The notes under the pieces were generated by a model. The model saw only the letters and a list, made by a program, of their open reading frames with translations. It ran no database searches and had not been told where the DNA came from. Below, in pieces: positions 35,795-44,988 of a DNA stretch of 64,000 nucleotides. The first letter of the stretch is position 1; the number at the start of each line of letters is the position of its first letter. A program made the translations under genes and the position numbers. The DNA is from Dyadobacter pollutisoli (GTDB lineage Bacteria > Bacteroidota > Bacteroidia > Cytophagales > Spirosomataceae), in assembly GCF_026625565.1 (NCBI RefSeq), contig NZ_CP112998.1, positions 1,800,501 to 1,864,500 on the forward strand, written 5' to 3'.

Positions 35795-35824
35795 GTGCCG
35801 GCCATGCTGTAACATGTCCGGCAC
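35795..35824. repeat. Hairpin between fecR and susC
   Basis: GTGCCGG and CATG pair with CATG and CCGGCAC (35795-35806 / 35813-35824; one mismatched pair) around a six-base loop. No T-run follows, so it is more likely a structured mRNA segment than a terminator. Confidence 0.55.
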
Positions 35825-35896
35825 CGATAATACCCTTCCGAAAGGTAGGATACCGTTTGTTTTTGAGCTGTTCAATTCACAAAAACCTTTAAAATT

Positions 35897-38800
35897 ATGC
35901 ATAAAAAAATACCCTTCAAAAGGGTTGTTTACAAAGTCATGAGCGCTACCGCTAAACAACTTTTTATTTCACTGATCTGCTGCGGGATGTCCCTGGCCCA
36001 CGGCGTTTATAGCCAGGAGTTACTTAGTAAGGAAATTTCTCTAAAAGTGGAATCTCTCGAAATCAAACAGGTTTTACGGCAGATTGAAAAGCAGGCGGAT
36101 GTCAAATTCGTTTATAGTACCAACAGCATTCAAGGAAAAAGCACCGTTTCGGTGAAACAGCTGCAAGGCTCGCTCAACAAAGTGCTCGACCAACTGCTTA
36201 CACCATTGAATGTGTCGTATGAAGTCGTGGGAACTACCCGGATACTGCTTCGGAAAAAGAATGAACCTCAGACGGTCTTTCCAGTTGGCGCCTCAGGTTT
36301 GCGCAGTGATATCGACCGGAACATTACAGGTAAAGTCATTGATGATAAAGGTGATGGTCTGCCGGGTGTTAATATTTTGATCGTAGGAAGCCAGCAAGGC
36401 ACTTCTACGGATCAAAATGGTCAGTATCAGCTGAATGTACCGGACGGTAATGTAACACTGCGCTTCTCGTTTATCGGTTTTGTAAGCCAGGATGCAGCAG
36501 TTGGCAGCAGTTCGGTGATTAATATCAGTCTTGCGCCGGATGTCAATGCATTGAAAGAGGTAGTAGTTGTCGGTTACGGAACGCAGGAAAAAAAGGATGT
36601 GACAGGCGCAGTTTCTTCTGTCAAAGGGGCTGATTTTCAGAATCTTCCTTCCGGAGGGGCGCAACAGGCATTGCAGGGCCGTGCAGCGGGTGTTAACATT
36701 ATCCGCAACGGTGGTGCTCCCGGTGACGCTGGTACGATCCAGATCCGTGGGTTTGGAACGGTCAACAATGCGGATCCATTGGTGGTGATCGACGGTGTAC
36801 CTGCTGGTTCCATGAATGATGTGAACCCCAACGACATTGAATCCATTGAAATTTTGAAGGACGCTTCTGCGTCAGCAATTTACGGGACACGTGCAGCGAA
36901 CGGAGTCATCATCATCACCACCAAGCGTGGTACGTTTGACAATCCTATCGGGCTGACAGTCAATGGTTATGTGGGTGTGACCAACCGCATCAAGATCCTG
37001 GACGTGCTGGATGCACCTTCACTTTCATCATTGAAACAAGAGGCTTATAAAAATGATGGCCTGCCTGTTCCCCCGATCTGGCTTGACCCTCAATACCAAA
37101 CTCAAAAAACAAACTGGCAAGAGGCGCTCTTGCAACAAGGCGTGACCCAGAATTACGATGCCGCCATTCGTGGAGGAGGAAAATATTCGTCTTTTTCAAT
37201 ATCGGGAGGCTACTATAATGAAAAAGGGATCATTGGTCAGTCCTATTACAAACGTTTAACATTTCGTGTCAATTCTGACCACAAAATAGGCTCACGGCTT
37301 AAAATCGGGCAGAATTTACAATTTACCAATACTCATAATACGTCTCCCAACACTACTTCTTCCCAAACGGGTCTGCTTTGGAGCGCTATCCGTTTTCATC
37401 CCGGACTTCCGATCCGCAATGACGACGGCTCATACAGCTCAACGCAGGGCATCGGTGCATTTGGCGACATTAACAACCCGATTTTCACAGTTGACACGCA
37501 AGATCAGAGCAATATCAGAAACCGTTTTCTGGGAAGTTTGACCGGAGAATTTGAAATTATGAAAGGCCTGAAATTACGTGCTAACCTGGCTACTGATGCT
37601 ACTTTTTCGGAAAGCAACAGTTTCGATATCAAGGTTACCGATCAGTTTCGCACCAATTCCTACAATGAGCTGAACCTGACTCACGGCAAGTATTGGTCGT
37701 TTTTGCAGGAATATTTTCTTTCTTATGATAAGAAATTCGGGGCAAGCAACCTGAACCTGGTGGGAGGTTATACTTCACAAACTTTCAACAACATCTTTTC
37801 TAAACAACGTGGGCGTGAGTTTCCAAGCGAAGATCCTTCCTTGCGTTATATGCAATATGCCGGTACCATCGTTTCGGTGGGACTTTCGGATGGCGGAAAC
37901 GGCGGCCGGAGCTACGATGCACTGGCCTCTTGGTTTGGACGTGCTAATTATTCGCTACTTGACCGCTACCTGCTGACAGCTACTTTCCGTTCAGATGGTT
38001 CTTCTAAATTTGCTCCCGGCAATCGCTGGGGCTATTTTCCGGCATTTTCGTTGGGATGGAGAATTTCAGAAGAAGCTTTTTTCAAGAATGCGCTGCCGAT
38101 GTTCAGTAACTTCAAGCTGACAGGCGGCTGGGGACAGTTGGGTAACCAGAATGTTAACTCGCTTCAATACCTGGCGCTGATCAATCCATCGTACCGGTAT
38201 GCGTTGGGAAGCGGCGGAACCCAGAACCAGGTTTCGGGTTCTGCACAAAGCCGTCTTGCCAATACGCAAATAGGATGGGAAACGGCGGAAATGAGCAATT
38301 TCGGACTGGAAGCAGGGCTTTGGAAAAACGCACTGTATTTTTCGGTAAACTACTTTATCAAGGATACGAAAAAGATGCTTCTGGCGCCTCCTGCAGTGGG
38401 AACGATCGGAACTTCTACCATTCCTGATCAGAACATCGGCCAGCTTCGTAACAAAGGATTGGAAATTGAAGCGAGCTACCGCCATTCATTTGGCGCGCTT
38501 ACTTTCAATGTCAGTGGAAATGCGACGTTCATTCAAAACAAGATCACCAAACTGGCAACGCCGGGCGGATTTTTGGCTACGCAATTGTACGGCCGAGGCC
38601 AGCAGGAAATCGTCCGCACCTACGAAGGCCAGTCATATGGCACTTTCTATGGCTACAAGACGGATGGTTTGTACCAAAATCAAGGTGAAATTGACTCCGA
38701 CCCTAACATTAGCAAGGATTCACGGCGTACAGACGGGCTGATCCATCCGGGGGATGTGCGGTTTTTGGATCTAAACAATGATGGTATTGTCAACGACCAG

Positions 38801-39334
38801 GACCGGACGATCATTGGTAACCCTCAGCCGAAAGTCAATTATGGTTTCAATGCAGGATTGAACTACAAAGGCTTTGATTTCAGCGTTTTCTTCATCGGTG
38901 TGGGTGGGAACAAAATCTTCAATGCTGACCGTATGCAGGGACTTGACGCAAGCTACTCCTTCAACTTATATGCTGAGGAGCAGGATCGCTGGCATGGTGA
39001 CGGAACCAGTAACACCGTTCCAAGACTTAGCATTGACAACCCTAACCGTAACTTCCGGCCGTCAGATCTTTTTGTCGAAAAAGGAGATTTTCTGCGCCTG
39101 AAAAACTTCACGCTAGGTTATTCTGTGCCTAAATCGGTGATTGAGAAGGTGAAGCTGACCAATGCAAGAGTTTACATTACCGGCCAGAACGTGTTCACTT
39201 TTACCAAATATTCCGGATTGAACCCTGAACTTGGATTTGTGGGAGATCAAAACCAGTCGAGACAATTGAACGTCGATTATGCGCAGTATCCATTGGCCCG
39301 TACCTGGACAATAGGAGCCACATTGTCTTTCTAA
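35897..39334 (+). CDS. SusC/RagA TonB-linked outer-membrane receptor with STN domain
   Basis: A 1145-residue receptor. The leader ends near HGVYSQ (about residue 39). An STN domain (about 42-105; LEIKQVLRQIEKQADVKFVY) marks it as a signalling transducer to FecR. A carboxypeptidase-regulatory-like domain (about 140-220; ITGKVIDDKGDGLPGVNI), a plug (about 228-345; VVVGYGTQEKKDVTGAV, VVIDGVPAGSMND) and a long barrel with the usual end (YPLARTWTIGATLSF) follow. Length is in the normal range. It imports an oligosaccharide or other large nutrient together with the SusD protein encoded 36 bp downstream. Confidence 0.96.
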   Translation: MHKKIPFKRVVYKVMSATAKQLFISLICCGMSLAHGVYSQELLSKEISLKVESLEIKQVLRQIEKQADVKFVYSTNSIQGKSTVSVKQLQGSLNKVLDQLLTPLNVSYEVVGTTRILLRKKNEPQTVFPVGASGLRSDIDRNITGKVIDDKGDGLPGVNILIVGSQQGTSTDQNGQYQLNVPDGNVTLRFSFIGFVSQDAAVGSSSVINISLAPDVNALKEVVVVGYGTQEKKDVTGAVSSVKGADFQNLPSGGAQQALQGRAAGVNIIRNGGAPGDAGTIQIRGFGTVNNADPLVVIDGVPAGSMNDVNPNDIESIEILKDASASAIYGTRAANGVIIITTKRGTFDNPIGLTVNGYVGVTNRIKILDVLDAPSLSSLKQEAYKNDGLPVPPIWLDPQYQTQKTNWQEALLQQGVTQNYDAAIRGGGKYSSFSISGGYYNEKGIIGQSYYKRLTFRVNSDHKIGSRLKIGQNLQFTNTHNTSPNTTSSQTGLLWSAIRFHPGLPIRNDDGSYSSTQGIGAFGDINNPIFTVDTQDQSNIRNRFLGSLTGEFEIMKGLKLRANLATDATFSESNSFDIKVTDQFRTNSYNELNLTHGKYWSFLQEYFLSYDKKFGASNLNLVGGYTSQTFNNIFSKQRGREFPSEDPSLRYMQYAGTIVSVGLSDGGNGGRSYDALASWFGRANYSLLDRYLLTATFRSDGSSKFAPGNRWGYFPAFSLGWRISEEAFFKNALPMFSNFKLTGGWGQLGNQNVNSLQYLALINPSYRYALGSGGTQNQVSGSAQSRLANTQIGWETAEMSNFGLEAGLWKNALYFSVNYFIKDTKKMLLAPPAVGTIGTSTIPDQNIGQLRNKGLEIEASYRHSFGALTFNVSGNATFIQNKITKLATPGGFLATQLYGRGQQEIVRTYEGQSYGTFYGYKTDGLYQNQGEIDSDPNISKDSRRTDGLIHPGDVRFLDLNNDGIVNDQDRTIIGNPQPKVNYGFNAGLNYKGFDFSVFFIGVGGNKIFNADRMQGLDASYSFNLYAEEQDRWHGDGTSNTVPRLSIDNPNRNFRPSDLFVEKGDFLRLKNFTLGYSVPKSVIEKVKLTNARVYITGQNVFTFTKYSGLNPELGFVGDQNQSRQLNVDYAQYPLARTWTIGATLSF

Positions 39335-39370
39335 ACCCACGTTCAGACCTCTTAAATACGAAATAACAAC

Positions 39371-40813
39371 ATGAAAAAGATACATATACTTGCAGGATGG
39401 ATTTTTCTGGTAACTGTTACCAGTTGTAATGACGACTTGCTGGAAAGCACGCCTTACGGGCAGGTTACTTCGCAGCAGTACTGGCGGAATGGCGACGATG
39501 TGATCGCGGCAACCAATGCTATTTACGCTCCATTGCTCAACGAAGACGGTTTTGCCCATACCGAATATACTTTTGACAACTGTTCTGATGACATGAACCG
39601 TGCAGGCGATCACTCGGATGAGACAGCGCTGGAAATGTTCACATTTGATGCCTCCAACTCTCACATTCTGGCAACATGGTCTACCAAGTATGAGGTAGTG
39701 TCAAGAGCCAATGCGGTGTTGATCAATGCTCCGAAAGTAACTATGGACGACGCATTGCGCAACCGTAGCATGGGAGAGGCTTATTTTTTGAGAGGGTTTA
39801 TCTACTGGCGCCTTTCGCTGATTTATGGTGAAGTCCCCATTTTGACAGAAGAGGACGCCTTGGCGCAGTCTTATAATAAACCCAAAGCTACGGTAGCGGA
39901 AGTTCGCGCACAGGCTGAGGCCGATTTCCAGAAAGCGGCAACATTGCTTCCGGTATCCTACGATGATACCCAGTCGGGACGTGTTACGCAGGGATCAGCT
40001 TATGGATTTTTGACCAAACTGTATGTTTACGAAGAAAACTGGGCAAAAGCCATTGAAGCAAGTACCAAAGTGATCGGTAATGCTGCTTACAAACTGGCTG
40101 ACAGCTACAACGAAAACTTTGCGCTCACCACCGAGAACAACCCGGAAATCCTGTTTTCATTGCAATATGAAACCGGCTGGACGACTGATAACTCACCAAC
40201 GTTCTACCACACGCCTCAGGCATTTGGTGGCTGGGGATTTCATGAGCCTATTGATGACCTGGTACAGGAGTTCGAGAAAGGCGATCCACGTCGTTCGTAT
40301 TCTATTTATAGTCCTGGCGATAAGGTAGTTCGTGGCTCGCAAGGTACTACCACATTCACCGCCGACATGACCCGGGTGACTGGTTACGCTTTCAGAAAAT
40401 ATACGGATTTTACGGAATCAGGAGATATGAGCCAAAGTTTGAATGCTCCTTTTCTCCGTTCATCGGATGTGTATCTGCTGGCGGCGGAGGCAAAAATCCG
40501 CTCCGGCGCAAATGGCGATGCAGAATTGAACATTGTTCGCAAACGTGCAGGACTTACTGCAAAAACCGGAGCGAAAATGGCAGACATCATGCACGAACGC
40601 CGCGTAGAGCTGGCGGGAGAGAACGAGCGTCACCAGGATCTGATGCGCTGGGACAAAGCGGGCCTGCTGGATATTGCAGCACATTACAAAATTGCAAGAG
40701 GGCCATACAAGCCAAGTCGTAACTTTGTGAAGCCGAAGCACTACTACTTCCCACTACCACAGCGTGAGGTGGATTTGAGCAATGGCATATTGAAACAAAA
40801 TTCCAATTACTAA
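39371..40813 (+). CDS. SusD/RagB family nutrient-binding lipoprotein
   Basis: A 480-residue surface lipoprotein. Signal peptide with lipobox TVTSCNDD (Cys about residue 17). Typical SusD text: YWRNGDDVIAATNAIYAP near the N-terminus, RSMGEAYFLRGFIYWRLSLIYGEVPIL in the TPR-like part, and LRSSDVYLLAAEAKIRSG, HERRVELAGENERHQDLMRW and a tail FPLPQREVDLSNGILKQNSNY. It caps the SusC receptor encoded just before it. Two small gaps (10 bp, then a 4-bp overlap) tie it to the following lipoprotein and FG-GAP genes. Confidence 0.95.
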   Translation: MKKIHILAGWIFLVTVTSCNDDLLESTPYGQVTSQQYWRNGDDVIAATNAIYAPLLNEDGFAHTEYTFDNCSDDMNRAGDHSDETALEMFTFDASNSHILATWSTKYEVVSRANAVLINAPKVTMDDALRNRSMGEAYFLRGFIYWRLSLIYGEVPILTEEDALAQSYNKPKATVAEVRAQAEADFQKAATLLPVSYDDTQSGRVTQGSAYGFLTKLYVYEENWAKAIEASTKVIGNAAYKLADSYNENFALTTENNPEILFSLQYETGWTTDNSPTFYHTPQAFGGWGFHEPIDDLVQEFEKGDPRRSYSIYSPGDKVVRGSQGTTTFTADMTRVTGYAFRKYTDFTESGDMSQSLNAPFLRSSDVYLLAAEAKIRSGANGDAELNIVRKRAGLTAKTGAKMADIMHERRVELAGENERHQDLMRWDKAGLLDIAAHYKIARGPYKPSRNFVKPKHYYFPLPQREVDLSNGILKQNSNY

Positions 40814-40823
40814 GTCTTATCAA

Positions 40824-41243
40824 TTGAAACAAATCATTTTCACATTGTTATTGATCGCAGGCCTGTGCCGGTGCAACGTTCCTACCTACATGAAGGAGCG
40901 AAATCTCGAAGGTGTCTGGCGCACCGACTCGATCAATAACTTTGTGAATGGTTTTAGTTTTACCAACAATACCTTCGACGAACATTGGTCTACATTCGAA
41001 TACACCGAGGACGGATTTTTGATTGAAAGGAAAAAAGACAAGGCTAAAAAATACCGGTACACACTTCCCACATCCGATTCCCTCGTATACGCCGACTCAC
41101 TAGGCAAGCGGCTGAGCGGTTTTCAGATCCTGAAATTGACGAGCGACCAACTGATTTTGAAAAAAGCCCAGAAACCATATCTGCCTGGCAAGAATCAGGA
41201 ATTATTTGAAGTCCGCTTTTTTTCTAAAATGAACGGCAAGTGA
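40824..41243 (+). CDS. Uncharacterised lipoprotein in the glycan locus
   Basis: Starts with TTG at 40824, 10 bp after susD; 139 residues. The leader LLLIAGLCRCNVPTYM offers a lipobox-like LCRC site, so a surface or periplasmic lipoprotein is likely. The body looks like a small beta-barrel of the lipocalin type (LEGVWRTDSINNF, FEYTEDGFLIERKKD, LSGFQILKLTSDQLILKK), a pattern seen in many Bacteroidota lipocalin-like proteins; I cannot name a family. The last bases overlap the next start (GTGA), so the two are translated together. Confidence 0.7.
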   Translation: MKQIIFTLLLIAGLCRCNVPTYMKERNLEGVWRTDSINNFVNGFSFTNNTFDEHWSTFEYTEDGFLIERKKDKAKKYRYTLPTSDSLVYADSLGKRLSGFQILKLTSDQLILKKAQKPYLPGKNQELFEVRFFSKMNGK

Positions 41244-44200
41244 AAAGTATCTCCAACTGGTACAAAATCCTCCTCTATCTGAGCCTGGCCGCACTAGCTG
41301 GCTGTGGGAAAAAGGACTCAAAAACGCTTTTTGAACTGCTCCCGGCAGAAGAAACCGGTGTTCATTTTGCCAATACCCTCATTGAAGACGACCAGCTCAA
41401 TATCCTGACCTACGAATATTTCTACAATGGCGGTGGGGTAGGCGCGGGCGACATTAATAACGACGGGCTGACCGATCTGTTCTTTGGCGGGAATATGACG
41501 CAGAGCCGTTTGTATCTCAACAAAACGCAAGGCAAAGACCAACCCATTCAATTTGAAGACATTACCGCCAAATCCGGCATTGACATTCCGGAAGGCTGGG
41601 TTCGTGGTATTGCTATGGTCGATGTCAATGCGGATGGTTATCTGGACATTTACGTCTGCCGTTCAGGGCCGGCTCACGTTGGGACACTTTCTAATTTGCT
41701 CTTTATCAATCAAAAAAATAATACTTTCCGCGAAGAAGCCAAGGCATACGGCCTCGATTACAGCGGCAACACCACGCAAGCTGCCTTTTTCGATTACGAC
41801 AATGATGGTGACCTGGATGTGTACCTGGTGACCAATGTGATGAATATGAAAGGTCCCAATAATATCAGAAAAAAAGTAACGGACGGATCTTCGCCCAATG
41901 CCGACAAATTGTACAAAAACAATGGCAACAATACTTTTTCAGATGTATCCAAAGAAGCCAATATTCTTGATGAAGGCTACGGGCTGGGAATTTCGATAGT
42001 CGATGTCAATAACGATGGCTGGCAGGATGTGTACATTTCCAATGACTACGTTTCCAATGATCTGCTGTACATTAACCAGCGCGACGGTACATTCAAAAAC
42101 GAGATTGCAGCCTACTTCCGTCATCAGAGCTATTCAGCCATGGGTAATGATGCGGCTGACATTGACAACGATGGCCTGGTGGATTTTATCACTGTCGACA
42201 TGTTGCCGGAAGGTAATGTACGCCGGAAGAATATGTTTGGTCTCATGAATTACGACCGGCATTTGTCCGAGCTAAAAATGGGTTACGAGCCGCAGTTTAT
42301 GCGCAATACCTTGCAGCATAATAACGGGGTGCGTCCAGGCACTGACAAGCCTTTTTTTAGCGAAACGGGCCGGTACTCCGGCGTTCAGGCAACGGATTGG
42401 AGCTGGGGTGCATTGCTGGCCGACTATGACAATGACGGTTTTCGCGACCTGATGATCACCAACGGTTATCCCAAAGACATTACCAACCGCGATTTTGTGA
42501 TTTACAGAATGGCTGAACACGAGCAACAAATGCAGTCGGGAAACCAGAGCGACCGGCGGTTGACAGACGCATTGAAGCAAGTGGAAGGAGCCCACATTCC
42601 CAACTATCTTTTTTCCAACAATAAGGACCTCACCTTCACTAATAAGTCTGCCGATTGGGGTTTTGACATTCCGTCCTTTTCAAATGGCGCTGCCTATGCT
42701 GATCTGGACAATGACGGCGACCTGGACCTGGTGATGAACAACATTGATCAGGAGGCATTTATTTACCAAAACCGCTCGGAAACATTACCGGACCGGCATT
42801 TTCTGACTATCAAGCTGAATGGTAGCAAACAGAACCGTGCCGGTTTGGGAGCAAAAGTTTGGACTTATGCAGGCAAGCAAATGCAGTATTCCGAAATGTC
42901 GCCTTATCGCGGTTATCAATCTACAATGCCAGATTTGTTGCATTTTGGTTTGGGAAAAAGTATAATGATCGATTCCATTAAAATTATTTGGCCTGATCAA
43001 AAATCACAAGTTTTAAAAAATATAAAAGCCGATCAGCTTCTGGAAATCGACTATTCCAAAGCAGGCACACTTGTATCTTCCCAAAATGTCGAGTCAGCAT
43101 CGTTTTTTAAGGAAGCAAGTAACCTCGGAACTAATTATCTGCATCGCGACGAGCTGTATATTGATTTCAAAATCCAGCCGCTTTTGCCGCATTTGTTGTC
43201 GCAAAATGGCCCTGGAATAGCGGTAGGGGATGTCAATGGGGATGGGCAGGAGGATTTTTATGTCGGAGGCGCGTTTAATCAGTCCGGCTCCTTTTTTATT
43301 CAGGACAAGCAACAGAAATTTTCTCCCAAACTGCTTACCACCGACCGTAAGTATGAAGAAGATATGGGTTCACTGCTCTTCGATGCGGACGGCGATGGCG
43401 ATCTGGATCTGTATTTGGTGAGCGGTAGCAACGAATTCGAGCCCAATTCTCGATATTATCAGGACAGGCTTTATAAAAATGATGGAAAGGGCGGTTTTAA
43501 ACTGGATTTGAATGCATTACCTCAAACAACGGGCAGCGGATCAACGGTCAATGCGGCGGATTATGACCGCGACGGCGACCTGGACCTATTTGTGGGAGGG
43601 CGTCTATCGCCAGGAATGTACCCTATGGCAGGTGAAAGCTATATTTTAAGAAATGACAGCGGCAAATTCAGCGACGTGACGACGAGTATTTGTCCTGATC
43701 TGAAAAACGCCGGTATGGTAACATCCGCATTGTGGACTGATTTTGACCAGGACGGCTGGCAGGATCTGATCGTCACAGGGGAGTGGATGCAGGTGTTATT
43801 TTATAAAAACAATAGAGGGAAACTCGCCGACGTTACCTCCGCCACGGGTTTGAAAAAAATGAATGGGTGGTGGAACAGCATTGTCTCAGGTGATTTCGAC
43901 GAAGACGGTGACATTGACTACGTTGTAGGAAATGTAGGGTTGAATACAGAAGACAAGCCTTCCAAAGACAAGCCATTGACATTGCTGGCCAAGGATTTTG
44001 ATAAAAGCGGGACCATCGATCCCGTTCTTTGCCGGTACCTGGGCAATGATCTATTTTCGGTACATCCGCGTGACGAAATGACCAGCCAAATGAATTTTCT
44101 GAAAAAGCGATTCATCTATTATGCCGATTATTCCAAAGCCAAAATCAGTGATGTGTTCAAACCTGAGGAACTGGAAGGCGCTGAAAAACTGGTTTGCGAA

Positions 44201-44779
44201 ACAATGCACTCGGTCATGCTTGAAAATAAAGGCAATGGTCAATTTGTTTCAAAACCATTACCGTCAGCCGCGCAGCTGGGGCCTGTATATGGCTTATGCA
44301 GCGGCGATTACAACGCGGACGGCCACCTGGACTTACTGCTAACGGGCAATTCATACGCTACCGAATCGATCAGCGGTCGGCTCGATGCATTCAATGGATT
44401 ATTGCTGACAGGTAATGGAAAAGGGGATTTCATCCCGGTCAGCGCAGCGAAAAGTGGGTTTTTGGTAGAAGGCGACGCAAAGGGATTGGCCAATTTGAGA
44501 TTGAGTGATAGCAGCGCAATGGTTTTGGCGGCACAAAACAACTCGGCACTGAAGACATTCGTAGTGCCGGTTTCGAAAGACATAAAAATTATTGCGCCAC
44601 GATTGAATGATGCAATGATTGAAGGCACCTACTTAAATGGCAAGAAATTGAGATTTGAACTGCACTACGGCTCAGGCTACCTTTCGCAATCCAGCAGGAA
44701 AGTTTCGTTGCCAGCAAAAGGTTTGGTAAAAGTCATCGCCACCGATTTTCAAGGAAAGAGCAGAAACGTTGCGTTTTGA
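41240..44779 (+). CDS. Giant FG-GAP/VCBS-repeat lipoprotein with ASPIC/UnbV domain
   Basis: Starts with GTG at 41240; 1179 residues. A lipoprotein leader ends at LAALAGCGKKD. Two propeller-like arrays of FG-GAP/VCBS repeats carry calcium-loop motifs such as DINNDGLTDLFFGG, DYDNDGDLDVYL, DVNNDGWQDVYI and DLDNDGDLDLVM; between them is an ASPIC/UnbV domain (about 525-600; RAGLGAKVWTYAGKQM, YRGYQSTMPDLLHFGLG). Such proteins are frequent in SusC/D loci of Bacteroidota and are thought to bind glycans or other surface partners; none has a settled role known to me. It ends the sigma/FecR/SusC/SusD operon. Confidence 0.92.
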   Translation: MKSISNWYKILLYLSLAALAGCGKKDSKTLFELLPAEETGVHFANTLIEDDQLNILTYEYFYNGGGVGAGDINNDGLTDLFFGGNMTQSRLYLNKTQGKDQPIQFEDITAKSGIDIPEGWVRGIAMVDVNADGYLDIYVCRSGPAHVGTLSNLLFINQKNNTFREEAKAYGLDYSGNTTQAAFFDYDNDGDLDVYLVTNVMNMKGPNNIRKKVTDGSSPNADKLYKNNGNNTFSDVSKEANILDEGYGLGISIVDVNNDGWQDVYISNDYVSNDLLYINQRDGTFKNEIAAYFRHQSYSAMGNDAADIDNDGLVDFITVDMLPEGNVRRKNMFGLMNYDRHLSELKMGYEPQFMRNTLQHNNGVRPGTDKPFFSETGRYSGVQATDWSWGALLADYDNDGFRDLMITNGYPKDITNRDFVIYRMAEHEQQMQSGNQSDRRLTDALKQVEGAHIPNYLFSNNKDLTFTNKSADWGFDIPSFSNGAAYADLDNDGDLDLVMNNIDQEAFIYQNRSETLPDRHFLTIKLNGSKQNRAGLGAKVWTYAGKQMQYSEMSPYRGYQSTMPDLLHFGLGKSIMIDSIKIIWPDQKSQVLKNIKADQLLEIDYSKAGTLVSSQNVESASFFKEASNLGTNYLHRDELYIDFKIQPLLPHLLSQNGPGIAVGDVNGDGQEDFYVGGAFNQSGSFFIQDKQQKFSPKLLTTDRKYEEDMGSLLFDADGDGDLDLYLVSGSNEFEPNSRYYQDRLYKNDGKGGFKLDLNALPQTTGSGSTVNAADYDRDGDLDLFVGGRLSPGMYPMAGESYILRNDSGKFSDVTTSICPDLKNAGMVTSALWTDFDQDGWQDLIVTGEWMQVLFYKNNRGKLADVTSATGLKKMNGWWNSIVSGDFDEDGDIDYVVGNVGLNTEDKPSKDKPLTLLAKDFDKSGTIDPVLCRYLGNDLFSVHPRDEMTSQMNFLKKRFIYYADYSKAKISDVFKPEELEGAEKLVCETMHSVMLENKGNGQFVSKPLPSAAQLGPVYGLCSGDYNADGHLDLLLTGNSYATESISGRLDAFNGLLLTGNGKGDFIPVSAAKSGFLVEGDAKGLANLRLSDSSAMVLAAQNNSALKTFVVPVSKDIKIIAPRLNDAMIEGTYLNGKKLRFELHYGSGYLSQSSRKVSLPAKGLVKVIATDFQGKSRNVAF

Positions 44780-44795
44780 GCGTGTTGCATGTTTT

Positions 44796-44967
44796 TGTTG
44801 CATCCCTACGGGATTTGTGGATTCTTTACATCGAATGTTTTCTACCAAGGTTACATGCCTAACGGCATTTTGCAAATGTTTAAATTTTGCGCTGAAATCG
44901 CGTAGCGATGTAACCTTGGTAGCAATATAGAAGACATGCCTAATTCAAATCCCGTAGGGATGTAACA
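44796..44967. repeat. Nested inverted-repeat element made of four covarying palindromes
   Basis: Palindromes at 44802-44814 (ATCCCTACGGGAT), 44855-44868 (ATGCCTAACGGCAT), 44897-44909 (ATCGCGTAGCGAT) and 44949-44961 (ATCCCGTAGGGAT). Copies 1/4 form outer arms (44796-44816 and 44947-44967, 20 of 21 paired) and copies 2/3 lie next to perfect 15-bp inner arms (44842-44856 and 44908-44922). It lies between the ends of two convergent genes. Confidence 0.85.
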
Positions 44968-44988
44968 TATCCACCAATTTCCATCCAT

